Positions 45,076-57,060 of a DNA stretch of 64,000 bases are shown in pieces. The notes under the pieces were generated by a model, which did not search any database, was not told the origin of the DNA, and saw nothing but the letters and a program-made list of their open reading frames with translations. The DNA is from Craterostigma plantagineum (lineage: Eukaryota; Streptophyta; Magnoliopsida; Lamiales; Linderniaceae): positions 16,121,501-16,185,500 of the forward strand of contig JAPQWV010000017.1 of the NCBI GenBank assembly GCA_027422505.1. Reading direction: 5' to 3'. The position numbers were made by a program, and so were the translations under genes. Each line of letters begins with the position of its first letter. Position 1 is the first letter of the stretch.

Positions 45076-46819
45076 GGAGAGTTCGAGGAATGCTTTATGG
45101 AGAGAGTTCATGCTGCTATAGAGATTTCCCGAAGAAATACTGGGAAAGCACCAATCTCTGAGGCCTAGCCGTCTGGACAAACCTCACGACTTACCCTCAC
45201 ACCCACTCAACCCACACAACCTATCTCAATCGCCACTCCCATAATCCTGACCCTCCTACCGACTCATGGCGAGGTCAAAGCTCCCTCTCAAAACACCGAC
45301 ACGACGATCCTGATGATCAAGGACGTCATGAGGGGGAGAAGAGGCCAAGGACTTCTACGAACGGTCAAAGACAAAGCTCGGGAGCGGCACAGACAAGTAC
45401 ATGAGCCGCTGAAACCTCACAACCGACTACCCAAACAACCACCACCACGCACCGCACCACCAAAACTCTAACCCAAATCGAACCACCAACCTTCAACCTA
45501 AGGACGCCTCCGCCCACTCCACCGACTTTCACAAGCCCCTTGCTTCCGAAAGAAGAAGCAAGTGCCGCAATGCTCGTGGCCTTGGCAGCAACTCAAGCAA
45601 CTCCCAGCTCGACCGCTCCAGATCAATTGGGAACATCAAGAAGTGGAGTCAACCCACACGAGTTCCTCGACAAGTACATCTTCGAAGGACAGTGGATGAC
45701 CCACACTATGCCCGATGATATTCAACGACAAATACTTAAGGACGTTCGACATTTCCTACAACAAGCCTCAGTTGACCTAGTCGTAATAGAAGACGAAGAA
45801 CTTCGTGAAGGTGGAGATCACGAAGTAATTCCCCCAAGGCTTCCAGAGTTAGTTGCTCAACGAGTGGACACCCCTTTGAGACTAACTCATGGGACAGTTA
45901 GAATAGATACGCCATGGGAGAACATTAGGATTGAAATCCCATTCCTTGAAGAAGTTCGTCAGCGAATCTGGAGGTCAGCTAACAAGATTAAGAAGTTGAA
46001 CGAGTTCGAGCTCAAAGGCATCTCTCACTGGGAACAGCAGAAAAGGATGACATATCTTTTCATGCTAACCCCTCGGACCTGATAATAGGCTAGGGATTCT
46101 TAAGAGTCAGCTGAAGAGTCTTTTCAGAGATTTATCTCCAATATGTCAGCTGTTAGGAGTCGACTACGCAAAAGGCGGCATCCAACTCCAATATACCAGA
46201 TTGAGCGGATAGACAGAACTCGAGACGAGCTAACCGAGAGCGATCTACCATATCTTCCTGCTGAAGAGGTCTACAATCTATATCGGATGTACGCCAGGAA
46301 GTACAAGAATCCTCAAGTCTTCGACAAGAAGGAAGGACTCGAGGGACTCTACAGGTTTATGGTGCGCCAAGTCAAGTTCTTTGCCATACACGACCTTCAG
46401 ATGGCTCTGGAGAGAAACATGAAGAAGGTTAACATGACCGCTCCACAGAACAAAGGACCTTAGGTCGAAGGGCTTCCCAACAATCATGTTCACATTAGCT
46501 CAGTCTTAGGGATCATCTACCACAATCCAATTGCTAAGAAGAATAAATTGATGCTGACGACTGAAGTTCAAAAATTCTGTGATGGGACGTTCAAGGTTAT
46601 CAGGAAAAATATAGAGGAGATTGGAAGAAATCAACAAAGATACGATGCTGCATATTCACAAGTTCATGAGAAAACAACCGCTTTTGATGGAACTACTTGA
46701 AGCCATCGAGGAGCGATTAGAGTTGAGGAACAACATAAGGAACTATGAGCATGCGCTGGGCTTGCGCAGGTCATACTATGCCCGACGAGGACAGATAGGG
46801 CGGAAGGGCAATCAAGCAC
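45076..46819 (+). pseudogene. Post-pol ORF region of the large copia element, 3' part
   Basis: Continues the region cut at 36234. After GEFEECFMERVHAAIEISRR comes a Pro/Thr-rich stretch in broken frames (45170-45540). Then 45540-46082 (180 codons; DIQRQILKDVRHFLQQ, EEVRQRIWRSANKIKKLN), 46143-46463 (106 codons; YLPAEEVYNLYRMYARKYKN, FMVRQVKFFAIHDLQ) and 46621-46836 (LLELLEAIEERLELRNNI-like, charged). I recognise no enzyme domain. The helical, charged character suggests a structural protein. It ends against a polypurine tract and an LTR, so it is part of an LTR element and not a host gene. Confidence 0.55.
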
Positions 46820-46831
46820 AAAGGGGGAGAA
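46820..46831 (+). other. Polypurine tract
   Basis: AAAGGGGGAGAA immediately before the TG of the LTR at 46832, the usual plus-strand primer of LTR retrotransposons. Confidence 0.8.
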
Positions 46832-47211
46832 TGTAGAATACCATTTGTAATTATGCTATGATTTTATTAGCTGTACTCGTAATTAGGGGCTTTACTTGTA
46901 TTACTCGTAATTAGGGGCTTTACTTGTATTTGTCCTTAGTTTAGGACTTGTTTGTTATTTATACCAAGTTTGTTTGGTATAAATAGGATTATACACATTG
47001 AGCTTAATAGAGAAAATTAATCAATTGATACGAATGGCTGCCAATCCAATTTTTAGAGAGAGAAACAACAAGTATTTTCTCTCACTAATCGAAATTCTCT
47101 CTAGCGTTTTTCAATTTAGTTTTTCTATCGAATCTTAATGTCAACCATTCTAGTCGAATTACTTTGGATTGTAGTCTAGGATCATAAAAGTTGATAATCG
47201 AGGACCTAACA
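46832..47211 (+). repeat. 3' LTR of the large copia element
   Basis: 380 bp from TGTAGAATACC to GACCTAACA, after a clean polypurine tract. It contains a TATA-like TATAAATAGG near 46979 and a 28-bp tandem duplication (46874-46901 and 46902-46929). No second copy is visible in the window, so the 5' LTR is missing, diverged beyond recognition, or belongs to a different element than the gag-pol at 24781-31690. Confidence 0.7.
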
Positions 47212-49175
47212 GTTCATCACCAAATAAAGTAGACAAACAGTACCAATAATTAATATACAGTATCAATACATCAAATTAAATCATGTCCGCAGTACCACTA
47301 ACCAGACACAAATGGCACCAATATATACATTATACCCATAAACAGTGGAAGAAGTGGTATTAGTCAAAATGTTTTCTAGTAATATTTATGTTTTACAATG
47401 CAAAAATTGTCCATTAGGTATTTGATTTAAATGTTTGAAATGAGGAGTATGATGATAAATAAATTATAGTGGGGATTTAGTTGATTATTAGTTTGCGGTG
47501 AGGAATTTATTTGTAGATTTTTCGGTAACTTTATTATTCAAATATATTTTTCTCAAAGATAATCTACTTTTGATTTTATAGGTATTTAAATTTCATAACT
47601 TTAAATTTCTGTCTTCTTAAACTTTTTATTTGAGAATTTAGTTTTGTTGTTTTCTTTTTCTTTTATAAAATTAAAAAAATTATAAATTAAGCAATAAAAA
47701 AATATTATATATAGAGGAATATATAGAAAATGATTGGAATTTGACGATACTGTTCAAACTTTAAATATGGAGGAATTGTACTATTTCAAATCCATATATC
47801 GAGGAATGGTTATAAATGACCTAATAGAAACCACTAGATGACATAAAGAGGATTTACTAAGCTGCTAAAGACCAGCTAATCATTTAGCTGATTTATCTTC
47901 ACTAATAAAGGGTAACTGATCCTAAATATCTTCACAATATCGAAGCAGCAATAAGGTGCACTGACAATGTTGGATGTTAAAACTAGTTATTTAAGCTAGC
48001 TGTTTTTGGAGGTATTTGATAAACTTGGTCACTGGATATTGGTTGTTTATCAAATGAAAGATCGGCTAACAGGTCAAAGGTCAAAAACCAATGAATAAAG
48101 ATGCTTGTAATCAATCGTTTTTGGTAGGAAAAGCCAGCTAAAAAGTCATTTGCCAAATCTGTTTTTTGGTCGTTTGACTGACCATATCTTAAATCCAGAT
48201 AACAGCCAAATATTCATCTAAATATTTGCTTAGTTAATACCCGTATTTCTTCCTTGTAGAAAAAAACACACCGTATTTCTTGATAGTCAAAATGGTTGTT
48301 CTACTTGAATAAAAATCTTGCGACGTTCAAACAAATATTAAAATTAGGTTGATATATTTTTAAAAATAGCCACACGAGAAAGTTCAGGTTTCTCTTCTCT
48401 CAAGAGTGAAAATAAAAGTGTCGTATACGTGATAAGGAGAATCATGTCCTTTTCGAAATCATCATCATAGTAAAAAGTAAATAAAAGAGAAGATAACAAA
48501 ATCTTCCAAAGACTAGCTTTGTTTGAAATATTACCTTCTCAGCATAGTCCTTATTCTTAATCAAAACAACAAAATGTGATTAACTGATATACGGCCTTGT
48601 CAAAGTAACAGTAGTAAGTACATATAATCTTTTCAAACTACACTACGTAACCAAACAATAGACCCACATCTGTCAAAGCAATAGTTCATTATTCTGTTGA
48701 TGATTTATCTCCTTATTTTTCAATTTATAACAATCAACGTTAATGTGATAGTTTTTTTTGGCAAAAAGTACAAATTTGTTTTTGTACCTGGAGTCTGATC
48801 TTCCGCTTCCGTCGTCTTCATCTTCTGGTGTACCCATGCATTAGAACTTCTACATGGCTAAAACAAATTTCTCCCATGTCCCTACTGGTTTGCTTTTTCG
48901 ATTTTAATACAGATTCGATACTAGTATATGAGATTGTATTATGATACTATTATATGAGATTGTATTATTCATTACAATATCATTAAAATACTCTAAAATG
49001 AGAGAAGAGAACACAATAATATTATGACCTGATAACCATCACTCACAGCAACTTCTACCTTCGCTAGATCAATAATTATTATAATCGAATTTATCGAGAT
49101 ACAATAGTATACAAGTATCTTTTGTCATTTTCAAATTGTATATCTTCTCTTTAAAAAAAAGCTTATTCTCCATCA
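47212..49175. other. AT-rich non-coding region
   Basis: No supportable gene. 47850-48250 has repeated CAGCTAA/TTAGCTG and TTTGGTCGTTTGAC words that suggest an old MITE, but I could not define ends or a target duplication. Confidence 0.45.
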
Positions 49176-49180
49176 TTTTC

Positions 49181-49628
49181 TGTCAGCAATATCAGGCTTT
49201 GAAAAGTCAGAGGAGAAAATGTATTTTCACGTGGGCGTTGCTTTTCAAAGGTGAGCTGATGAGTTTATATTGTTTGTTCACATGGCAATGCTCTGCTATA
49301 AATACGAGGCTCACGATCAGTGGAAAATGCATCCGAAGAGAGAAGAGAGGGATCGATGAGGGAGGAAAAATAGAGGGAAAATAATAGAGAGTTTGTCGGG
49401 TATTTTCTCCGACTATAAAGAGAGATATTGAGGGTTTTCTCCTTTATAGATTGAGAGGTTGTAACATCCTATATGTCCCCTATAGTGAATTCTCCTTCTT
49501 TGCCCGTGGTTTTTACCCCGATTTGTTTGGGGGTTTTCCACGTTAAATCTCGGTGTCCACATTTTATCTTTAATTGTTCAAATACTTAGCCACAGTATTA
49601 CTCGACCGGGTCCGCTTCCACGCCAACA
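49181..49628 (+). repeat. 5' LTR of the Tork-like element
   Basis: 448 bp. TATA signal CTATAAATACG near 49296-49306, followed by GAGAGAGG-type leader sequence. Confidence 0.92.
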
Positions 49629-49825
49629 ATTGGTATCAGAGCCGAGCTTGAGTTTTATATATCTAGTTATCGTATGCTCTGTGGTTGCCACTAACGTGGA
49701 TCTTCCACATCAGAAAATAATAGATATTATACTGCCCTTGTTACGATGACGAAAAAGCCGGTACGAGTTCAATAATTATCTGCTGCAACCCCGTCGGAGG
49801 TATCGCTCACGACTGAGCAGAAATT

Positions 49826-50299
49826 ATGGCGGCGAAGTTTGATATCGAAAAGTTCAACGGGAGAAATTTCTCACTGTGGAAATTAAAGATAAATGCGATC
49901 TTGCGAAAAGACGGCCGTCTGGAGGCTATCGATGGAAAACTAGCCACGCTGACAGAAGAGAAAAAAAAATTGAGGACTAATAATGGAGGAGAATATACTG
50001 GCCGGAATTTTGATAGCTTTTGCAAAAGAGAAGGCATCAAAAGGCACTTCACTACGGCGTATACTCCACAACAAAATGGAGTGGCAGAGTGGATGAACAG
50101 GACTCTGTTGGAGAGAACAAGAGCCATGTTGGGAGCTGCAGGTCTGGATAAATCATACTGGGCAGAAGCAGTCAACACCGCCTGCTACGTGATCAATCGA
50201 TCGTTTTCAACGGCAATTGATCAGAAGACGCCGATGGAGATGTGGACCGGAAAGCCAGCGGATTATAACTCCATGTATTTGGAAGTCCTGTGTACGTGA
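49826..50299 (+). pseudogene. Gag N-terminus fused in frame to integrase
   Basis: Residues 1-49 are copia gag (FDIEKFNGRNFSLWKLKINA, LRKDGRLEAIDGK). At about residue 50 (near 49970) the frame passes straight into the integrase core: LRTNNGGEYTGRNFD, the PQQNGVAEWMNRTLLERTRA motif and SYWAEAVNTACYVINR. The second catalytic acid position reads NNGGEY instead of the usual DNGGEF/Y. Gag capsid, zinc knuckle, protease and the first half of integrase are absent, so this is one large in-frame deletion. It stays open for 157 codons. Confidence 0.85.
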
Positions 50300-51408
50300 T
50301 GTACAATGCCCAAGAAACTACGAAGCTGGATCCGAAGTCCAGGAAGTGTTTGTTCTTAGGGTATGCTGATGGTGTGAAGGGGTATCGTCTGTGGGATCCC
50401 ACTGCCCACAAGGTTGTCATCAGCAGGGAGGTTATCTTTTTGGAAGTTAAAATAATCGGAGGAAATGATAGCACTACAAAGGGAAGTTCAGAGACTACGA
50501 CCATTCAGGTGAAAGGGAAGTCTGTCGAACAAGATTCTTCTGAAGCAGCACCAGAGCGCTTTCGTGCACGACTGGTGGTTAAAGGCTACGCTCAGAAAGA
50601 AGGCATCGACTTCAGCGAGATATTCTCACATGTGGTTCGATTGACGACTGTTCGGATACTCCTGGCGATGTATGCTACATTCGATCTACATCTAGAGCAA
50701 CTAGATGTGAAGACGGCTTTTCTTCATGGAAATCTTGAAGAAGAGATTTATATGCTCCAACCTGAAGGTTTTGAAGACAAAGAAAAATGGAACTTGGTTT
50801 GCAGGTTGAACAAATCTCTATACGGTCTCAAACAGGCGCCGAGGTGTTGGTATAAGAGATTTGATTCCTTCATCATGAGCCTTGGATACAATAGATTAAA
50901 TGCAGACCCTTGTGCATATTTCAAGAGGTTTGGTGAAAGCGATTTTATCGTATTACTGCTGTATGTTGACGACATGTTGGTAGCAGGCCCCAACAAAGAT
51001 CGTGTTGAAGAACTCAAGGCACAGTTGGCTAGGAAATTTGAAATGAAGGACTTGAGACCAGCAAACAAGATTCTAGGGATGCAAATTTACCGAGACAGAA
51101 ATAACAAGAAGATTTGGCTTTCGCAGAAGAATTATCTGAGGAAGGTCTTGCGACGCTTCAATATGCAAGATTGTAAGCCAATTTCTACCCCACTTCTTGT
51201 TAATTTCAAATTATCCTCAAGTATGAGTCCTAGCAGTGAAGAAGGGAGGATGGAGATGTCTCGAGTGCCGTATGCATCAGCGGTGGGAAGTCTTATGTTC
51301 GCGATGATTTGTACACGACCAGACATTGCACATGCAGTGGGAGTAGTAAGTCGGTACATGGCGAATCCGGGCAAAGAGCATCGGAGTGCGGTGAAGAGGA
51401 TCCTATGA
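50290..51408 (+). pseudogene. Integrase C-terminus and reverse transcriptase, internally deleted
   Basis: 372 codons. Residues 1-60 are the integrase C-terminal region (KCLFLGYADGVKGYRLWDP). After a short linker the frame jumps into RT at RFRARLVVKGYAQKEGIDFS, so the RT start (the KWVFK part) is missing. RT otherwise reads well: [34 protein letters not shown], the catalytic YVDD in LLYVDDMLVAGP, and CTRPDIAHAVGVVSRY. A stop follows; RNase H is reduced to fragments by 51540. Tork/Tnt1-like RT. Confidence 0.9.
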
Positions 51409-51612
51409 TATAGAGAAACCTCATATGTTGCATTATGTTTCGGGGGAGCAGACTTTACTGCGAAAGGATATGTTGACTCGGTCAACACTGATAAGTTCGT
51501 TTGGTGTCGTTCCTCGAGTGGCCTAGCGGAGACGTAAGCAACATGAAAGGCGAGGGAGAAAGAATGGTGTGAAGATCCGATTAATCCTCAATCAAATCTT
51601 CAAGTGGGAGAT

Positions 51613-52055
51613 TGTCAGCAATATCAGGCTTTGAAAAGTCAGAAGAGAAAATGTATTTTCACGTGGGCGTTGCTTTTCAAAGGTGAGCTGATGAGTTTAT
51701 ATTGTTTGTTCACATGGCAATGCTCTGCTATAAATACGAGGCTCACGATCAGTGGAAAATGCATCCGAAGAGAGGGATCGATGTGAGGGAGGAAAAATAG
51801 AGGGAAAATAATAGAGAGTTTGTCGGGTATTTTCTCCGACTATAAAGAGAGATATTGAGGGTTTTCTCCTTTATAGATTGAGAGGTTGTAACATCCTATA
51901 TTTCCCCTATAGTGAATTCTCCTTCTTTGCCCGTGGTTTTTACCCCGATTTGTTTGGGGGTATTCCACGTTAAATCTCGGTGTCCGCATTTTATCTTTAA
52001 TTGTTCAAATACTTAGCCGCAGTATTACTCGACCGGGTCCGCTGCCACGCCAACA
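51613..52055 (+). repeat. 3' LTR of the Tork-like element
   Basis: 443 bp, about 98% identical to the 5' LTR by eye, with a 5-bp and a 1-bp-scale indel near the GAGAGAAG tract. Confidence 0.92.
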
Positions 52056-52181
52056 TTTTCTATATAGCTTTTAATGAATCAAAGATACTTTTAACCATAG
52101 TCTCCATATCGACTTCTTGTAGAACCTTGTAAGAGAGATTCAAGATAACTTTCTATCTGGTTTTCTTGTCCAATTCCTTAA

Positions 52182-52331
52182 GAGTGCGTTTGGTACATGG
52201 AATTCGATATGGAAAAGAAAAAGGAAAAGTTTAAGATACACATCGAATAATGTACGTTACGCTTTATGTGACGGTACTATTCCAATTTTCATTTTATTTT
52301 CCGCATCGAAATCCTTATGCCAAACACACCC
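52182..52331. mobile_element. Tourist (PIF/Harbinger) MITE, 150 bp
   Basis: Inverted ends GAGTGCGTTTGGTA and GGGTGTGTTTGGCA (reverse complement of the right end), flanked on both sides by TAA (52179-52181 and 52332-52334). End sequence, 3-bp TWA-type duplication and size fit Tourist. Confidence 0.85.
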
Positions 52332-52392
52332 TAAGTGATTCGTCTATCATTTTCAGAGGTTTCTTCTTGTCTCCTTCAAGCACCAATCACAG

Positions 52393-53361
52393 TGTTAGAA
52401 ATCGTGAATTTAAATATTCAGATTACAGTTTTAGTGATTGAACCTTATTTAAAAAAGTACACCGGTTAGACATAGGAGAAATCGGAAACAAACAGCAGGT
52501 CAACAGTGCTACCAGAAATCGGATCAAGACTGCATACCAGAACTGCATTAAGACCGAACTACTTGATACCGGACGTGCCACGCTGGACAAGATTCAAATA
52601 CATTCAAGGCGTGACAAGTTGAAGACTTCTGATGAACAATTACTACAAGCTAGAGCCAAGTTGAAGTCAAGCCAAGCATATCAAGCAATAAAGCAAAAGG
52701 CACAATGCAGCTGCTGTAAAGACCGAACAGACCCATTTTGGTAAAGTCAATTAATGCATTGTCTGATACACAAGAGGTATCTCACAACGGCTTCAACTTC
52801 AAACCTCAACTATTAGCAGGAGGGATGCAAGCTGAAGATGTAATGACACTTCATTGAAAAATCAAGAACAAGAGATTAAGCTCAAAGCGAAGAAAAAGAA
52901 CTTAGTGTTGTCATCGCTGTACTATACCAAACGGTTAGTAAGTGATTTGTTCTCAAGGGACTGTAAAAAGCTCTTGAAAGTAGACGGACTGTAAAAGGCT
53001 GTCTAGGTGTGAACTAGGAGTTTAGTTAGCGTAATATAGCCGTGAGGGTTGTACTGAGTCAGTCTAGCTAAGGAGGTTGTACAACAAGGTTGTAAGTTGA
53101 GGCTTCTAGTGATACATTCCTTGCGGGAAGAAGAGGAGATGTAGGTGAATTTTCTCCGAATTCCAGAAACAAATTCTGTGTCTTTCGCAAACACACACAC
53201 ATCACATCTCACATCCGGTCTTGGTTCAAAACCGACAAATTGCTTCCGTACAAGTCGCACGCACGAATATTAAGCATCGGTATCTAACCTTAACCGGTTC
53301 AAAACCAAAAATATACAAGTGTTTATTCACCCCTCTCTAAACACATTAATCGATCCTAACA
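52393..53361 (+). repeat. 5' LTR of the Sirevirus-like element
   Basis: 969 bp, TG to CA, followed 2 bp later by the PBS. Confidence 0.92.
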
Positions 53362-53363
53362 AG

Positions 53364-53375
53364 TGGTATCAGAGC
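53364..53375 (+). other. Primer-binding site (tRNA-Met initiator)
   Basis: TGGTATCAGAGC two bases after the 5' LTR. Confidence 0.9.
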
Positions 53376-53406
53376 GGGTAGCTTGATATTTACACTAAAC
53401 TAACTA

Positions 53407-54506
53407 TGTCTTCATCCAATAAACTGCCTATGTTTAGTAAGGAAAACTTCCTTGAATGGAAGATCAGGATGATAACCCATGTCTGCGCACAAGACGACGA
53501 GATGTCAGATGTTATCACCACGGGACCGCTCGTGTTCATGAAAGTAAACTTACGACATGTGGCATACACCGAAGAACCGCAAGAAATTCCTAAGGAAAGA
53601 AGTGAGCTGACCACAGTCTAAAGAAGAAAGGTAAACCTCGATAATATTTCCAAGGACACCCTGTTCAAAACTTTGGACATGGGAATTTTAGGCAGGTCAT
53701 GACACGCCAAACCGCAAAGGAAGTATGGGCTAAGCTCTGCCAGATTTGCGAAGGCAATGATCAGACGAGAGAAAATAAGCTCGTCGTTGCCGACCAAAAA
53801 TATGACGCCGTCAAGATGAAGCCACGAGAGACCATGGCCAATTTTGAAGAACGATTATGCTCAGTCGTCAACGACCTCTCGACCCTAGGCAGAATTGAGA
53901 ACCAGGACGTCGCGATTAATGTCATGAAGGCACTTTCCAGAGAATGGGATGTAAAAACAATGGCCATGCGAGAGTTTAAGGACTTAAGCACAAATGCTTC
54001 ATGATTTGCTTGCAAATTTAAAGACGTACTAGTTTGAACTCCAGACAAAACTGGAGGAGCCGATACCGGTTTAATCGATCAAGGCCTTGATCGTGGCAGA
54101 AACATCTTCCTCAAAGAATGTTGAGGAAATAAGTGAAGAGGCAATGGCTCTCTTCGTCAGAAAGTTCGGAAAATTTATGAATAGAACTCCTAACAAAGCG
54201 CCACGAGGTAAGTTAGCAAACAAATTTGAAGATTCTAATGCCTGTTTCAATTGTGGCAGGAAAGGACACTTCATCGCCGACTGCCCCAAAAATAATAAAG
54301 AAAAGGAGAAAGCGAAGGAGATAGAAAAGTTCAAAGGAAAGAGAAAGTCCCGTGCGCTCATGGCCGGAAAAAGCAAACTCAAGTGGGATGATACTGACTC
54401 AGAAAAGTCAATCTCAGATGAGGAGCTGAGCGACCACGAAAACGATGGAGCTCGCGTGCCTCATGGCAGGAAATCTAACTCAGGATGTAGATTCATCAAT
54501 CCATGA
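53407..54506 (+). pseudogene. Copia gag of the Sirevirus-like element
   Basis: Three pieces. 53407-53621 begins MSSSNKLPMFSKENFLEWKI, a copia gag start. 53699-54004 is the UBN2 core (TAKEVWAKLCQICEGNDQTREN, MANFEERLCSVVNDLSTLG). 54087-54506 has a CCHC knuckle CFNCGRKGHFIADC (54242-54283), then Lys/Glu-rich and acidic tails. Stops at 53619 and 54002 and a shift between pieces break it. A coiled-coil-like part continues in broken frames to about 54800. Confidence 0.85.
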
Positions 54507-54937
54507 GTTCAGCTATGAAGAGCTGATGGATGCTCTGACGAATACCGAAAGCTTTCTGACAAGCTCAAAGAGACCGAGAAGGGTAAAAAACCCGTATAGG
54601 ACGATACCGGATCTCTAGTTGAAAAAATTACTCAACTAGAAGAAGGAAACAACAGGTTGAAGGAGGCCACCAAGCAAAAGGCCTCAGAAAACCAGAAGCT
54701 ATCAACGATAGTTCAATCGTGGACTAAGTCGTCGAGGATTCTCGACTACCTTCAGGGTGTACTGAAGGACACCAATGACCAGAGCGGTGTTGGTTACAAA
54801 GAATAGGCGAACACTTAGGAGGCTTCAACATCATATTGATTGCCTGCTTCAGATAAGGTAATAAAGTTCGTTCGAACCTCTGATTAAACCCCGAGTCCGA
54901 TTCCTCTAGAAAACAACTCTACAAGGACTGGACTAGG

Positions 54938-54940
<3 letters not shown>

Positions 54941-54992
<52 letters not shown>
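54941..54992. repeat. (TAA)n microsatellite inside the Sirevirus-like element
   Basis: About 17 TAA units, then a short (CAA)n. It lies between gag and protease where the coding sequence is lost. Confidence 0.92.
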
Positions 54993-54994
<2 letters not shown>

Positions 54995-55429
54995 CAACAA
55001 CAACAACGACAATAACTATAATAAACTGCCTGTCCCTTAGAAAAGAATCATACCGCAACAGGTAAGGGGGAATACGCATATAAATATAATTATAAAAATT
55101 ATGTCCTGCAGAGAAGGAAATACCCCAACAACGTAGGGGGAATCACTTTTATACGTATAGAAACAATAATAACATTCCAAGACCGAAATCCTAAGAAATC
55201 AAAATCAGAGATACCGGTCATATACTTACAATAAATCAAAACTGGAGCCCCCAAGATATATTCATCCAAGAAAACGGTCATATAATAATAATAAAAATAA
55301 AACAAGAAATATAAATATCTTATAGACCCGAATACCGAAAAATATGCAAGGGTCATCCAGGTCTGGACCCCTAAGAGTCTAATTCCTGATCGGACCCAGA
55401 ATAATGTGGGTACCATAGAATCTACCCGT

Positions 55430-57060
55430 TCTTGCAGGAATATTTGCAGTGACTCAACCAGTCAAGCCGTCGGCACATAACCGGAGATCGAAGACTTCTC
55501 ACGGACATAAAACTATGTGCCAAAATGACCATCGCCTTCGGAGATAATGATAAAGGTGAGACCATAGGTAAGGGTAAGACTACATATGGCAATCTAACTC
55601 TTAGAAACATATACTTAGTAAAAAAACTCACATTATAACTTAATAAGTGTCAGTCAACTAAGTGATACCGGATATGAAGTCTGTTTTAAAAAGGATAAAT
55701 GGTTTGTTAAAAACAGAGGAGGGAAAACCGTACTGACTGGACAAAGAATCGATAGCACCTACGCAATCAACTGGAATGAACATACTGCTCATATTCCAAC
55801 GTGTTTGGCGGTGAGTCCAAGAGTTGACTATGGCATAAAAGACTTAATCATTTAACTTTAAAACAATATCAGTTTAAGTAAAAACAACCTAGTTAGAGAT
55901 TTACCGAAATCGGTATACGTTAAAAATAAAATCTGTTCAGCATGTACAGCTAGGTAAACAGATAAGATCAACCTTTAAAAGTAAAGGAAATACATTTTCA
56001 AATCATTGTCTAGATCTATTACATATAGACCTGTTTGGTCCGGTTTCTGTAACCAGTTTAAGGGGAAATAGGTACACATTAGTTGTTGTAGATGATTACT
56101 CTAGGTTCACTCGGGTAATACTTCTCAAAACTAAAGATGAAACCCCAATAAAGCTCATAACATTCTTCAAAAGAGTTCAAAACGAGAGAACCTTTGGATA
56201 AAATCGACTAGGAGTGACAGGGACTGAATTCCTCAATTTACTCTAACGTCTTATCTTGAGGACCATGGCATACGCCATGGGTTGTCCGTTGCCAGGACAC
56301 CTCAAAAAAATGGAGTTGCTGAGCGAAGAAATCGGACGCTCAAAGAAGCAGCTTGGACAAGGCTGGCAGATGCAGAAGCACCCTTAGACAATGCAAACGC
56401 CAAGGGAAGATGCCCTATGAAATCTGGAATGGTAACATCCCTTCCATTGTATACTTCAAAACCTTTGGAAGCAGGTGTTACATCCATGATATGGGAAGAG
56501 CCATATAGCCACTTTTGACAACAGGGCTGACAAAGGATTCTTCTTACGCTATTCATCAACCAGCAAGGCGTACCGGGTGTTCAACTGCAAGACACTAAGC
56601 ATTGAAGAATCGCCACACGTGGTGTTCGAAGAATCGCAATATGAGAATAACACACCACGTAATATCGACCGCCTAAGCAACCAACTGGAGGTTCAAAACT
56701 TAGATAACTCCAGTGAAGATGGTGAACCTGCATACGCGCCCAAGGAATCAAGTCAACCTCACGAAAATGAAGAAACCGGAGGTTCAATTGAACAGATACC
56801 GTTAGAAATGCCAGTTCAGCACCAACCGGTGAATGAAGATGAGATTCAGACAGGTCTAGTACCGGAAGAATCAACAGAAGAAATGGAACCGGTCCACCCT
56901 CAAGAGGAAGATCAAACTGTTGGGGAATCCATCAAGTGGAACCGGACCAAACTCAATCATCTACAAAGGCTAATCATTTGTGATCCAAGTGCACCAATGA
57001 AAACCAGGTGCCGGTACAATGTCAACGTGTTCATTGAGGCCTTCTCAAGTGCAATCATCT
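55430..57060 (+). pseudogene. Protease remnant, integrase and linker of the Sirevirus-like element
   Basis: Near 55720-55775 the frame reads LTGQRIDSTYAINW, the GAG-pre-integrase start. Near 56030-56200 it reads DLFGPVSVTSLRGNRYTLVV and DDYSRFTRVILLKTKDE (integrase core, two catalytic regions in broken frames). 56282-56518 has ARTPQKNGVAERRNRTLKEAA. 56577-57062 is the acidic linker before RT (161 codons, rich in Glu, Pro, Asn). Many stops. Confidence 0.8.

Larger units (their letters stand above)
49181..52055 (+). mobile_element. Tork-like copia deletion derivative, 2.9 kb
   Basis: LTRs 49181-49628 (448 bp) and 51613-52055 (443 bp) start TGTCAGCA and end GCCAACA. Target duplication TTTTC (49176-49180 and 52056-52060). 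PBS TGGTATCAGAGC at 49631-49642; PPT CAAGTGGGAGAT before the 3' LTR. The LTRs differ by about 7 substitutions and two small indels (near 2%). Only about 2 kb lie inside, less than half of a normal copia: gag, protease and parts of pol have been deleted. Confidence 0.93.

Noticed and set aside
36228..45080. Target duplication around the Athila plus inverted-gag block
   Set aside because: The flanks (GGCTA on the left, GGAGAG on the right) do not match, so none is claimed.
47850..48250. Possible MITE with CAGCTAA/TTAGCTG words
   Set aside because: I could not define inverted ends or a target duplication.
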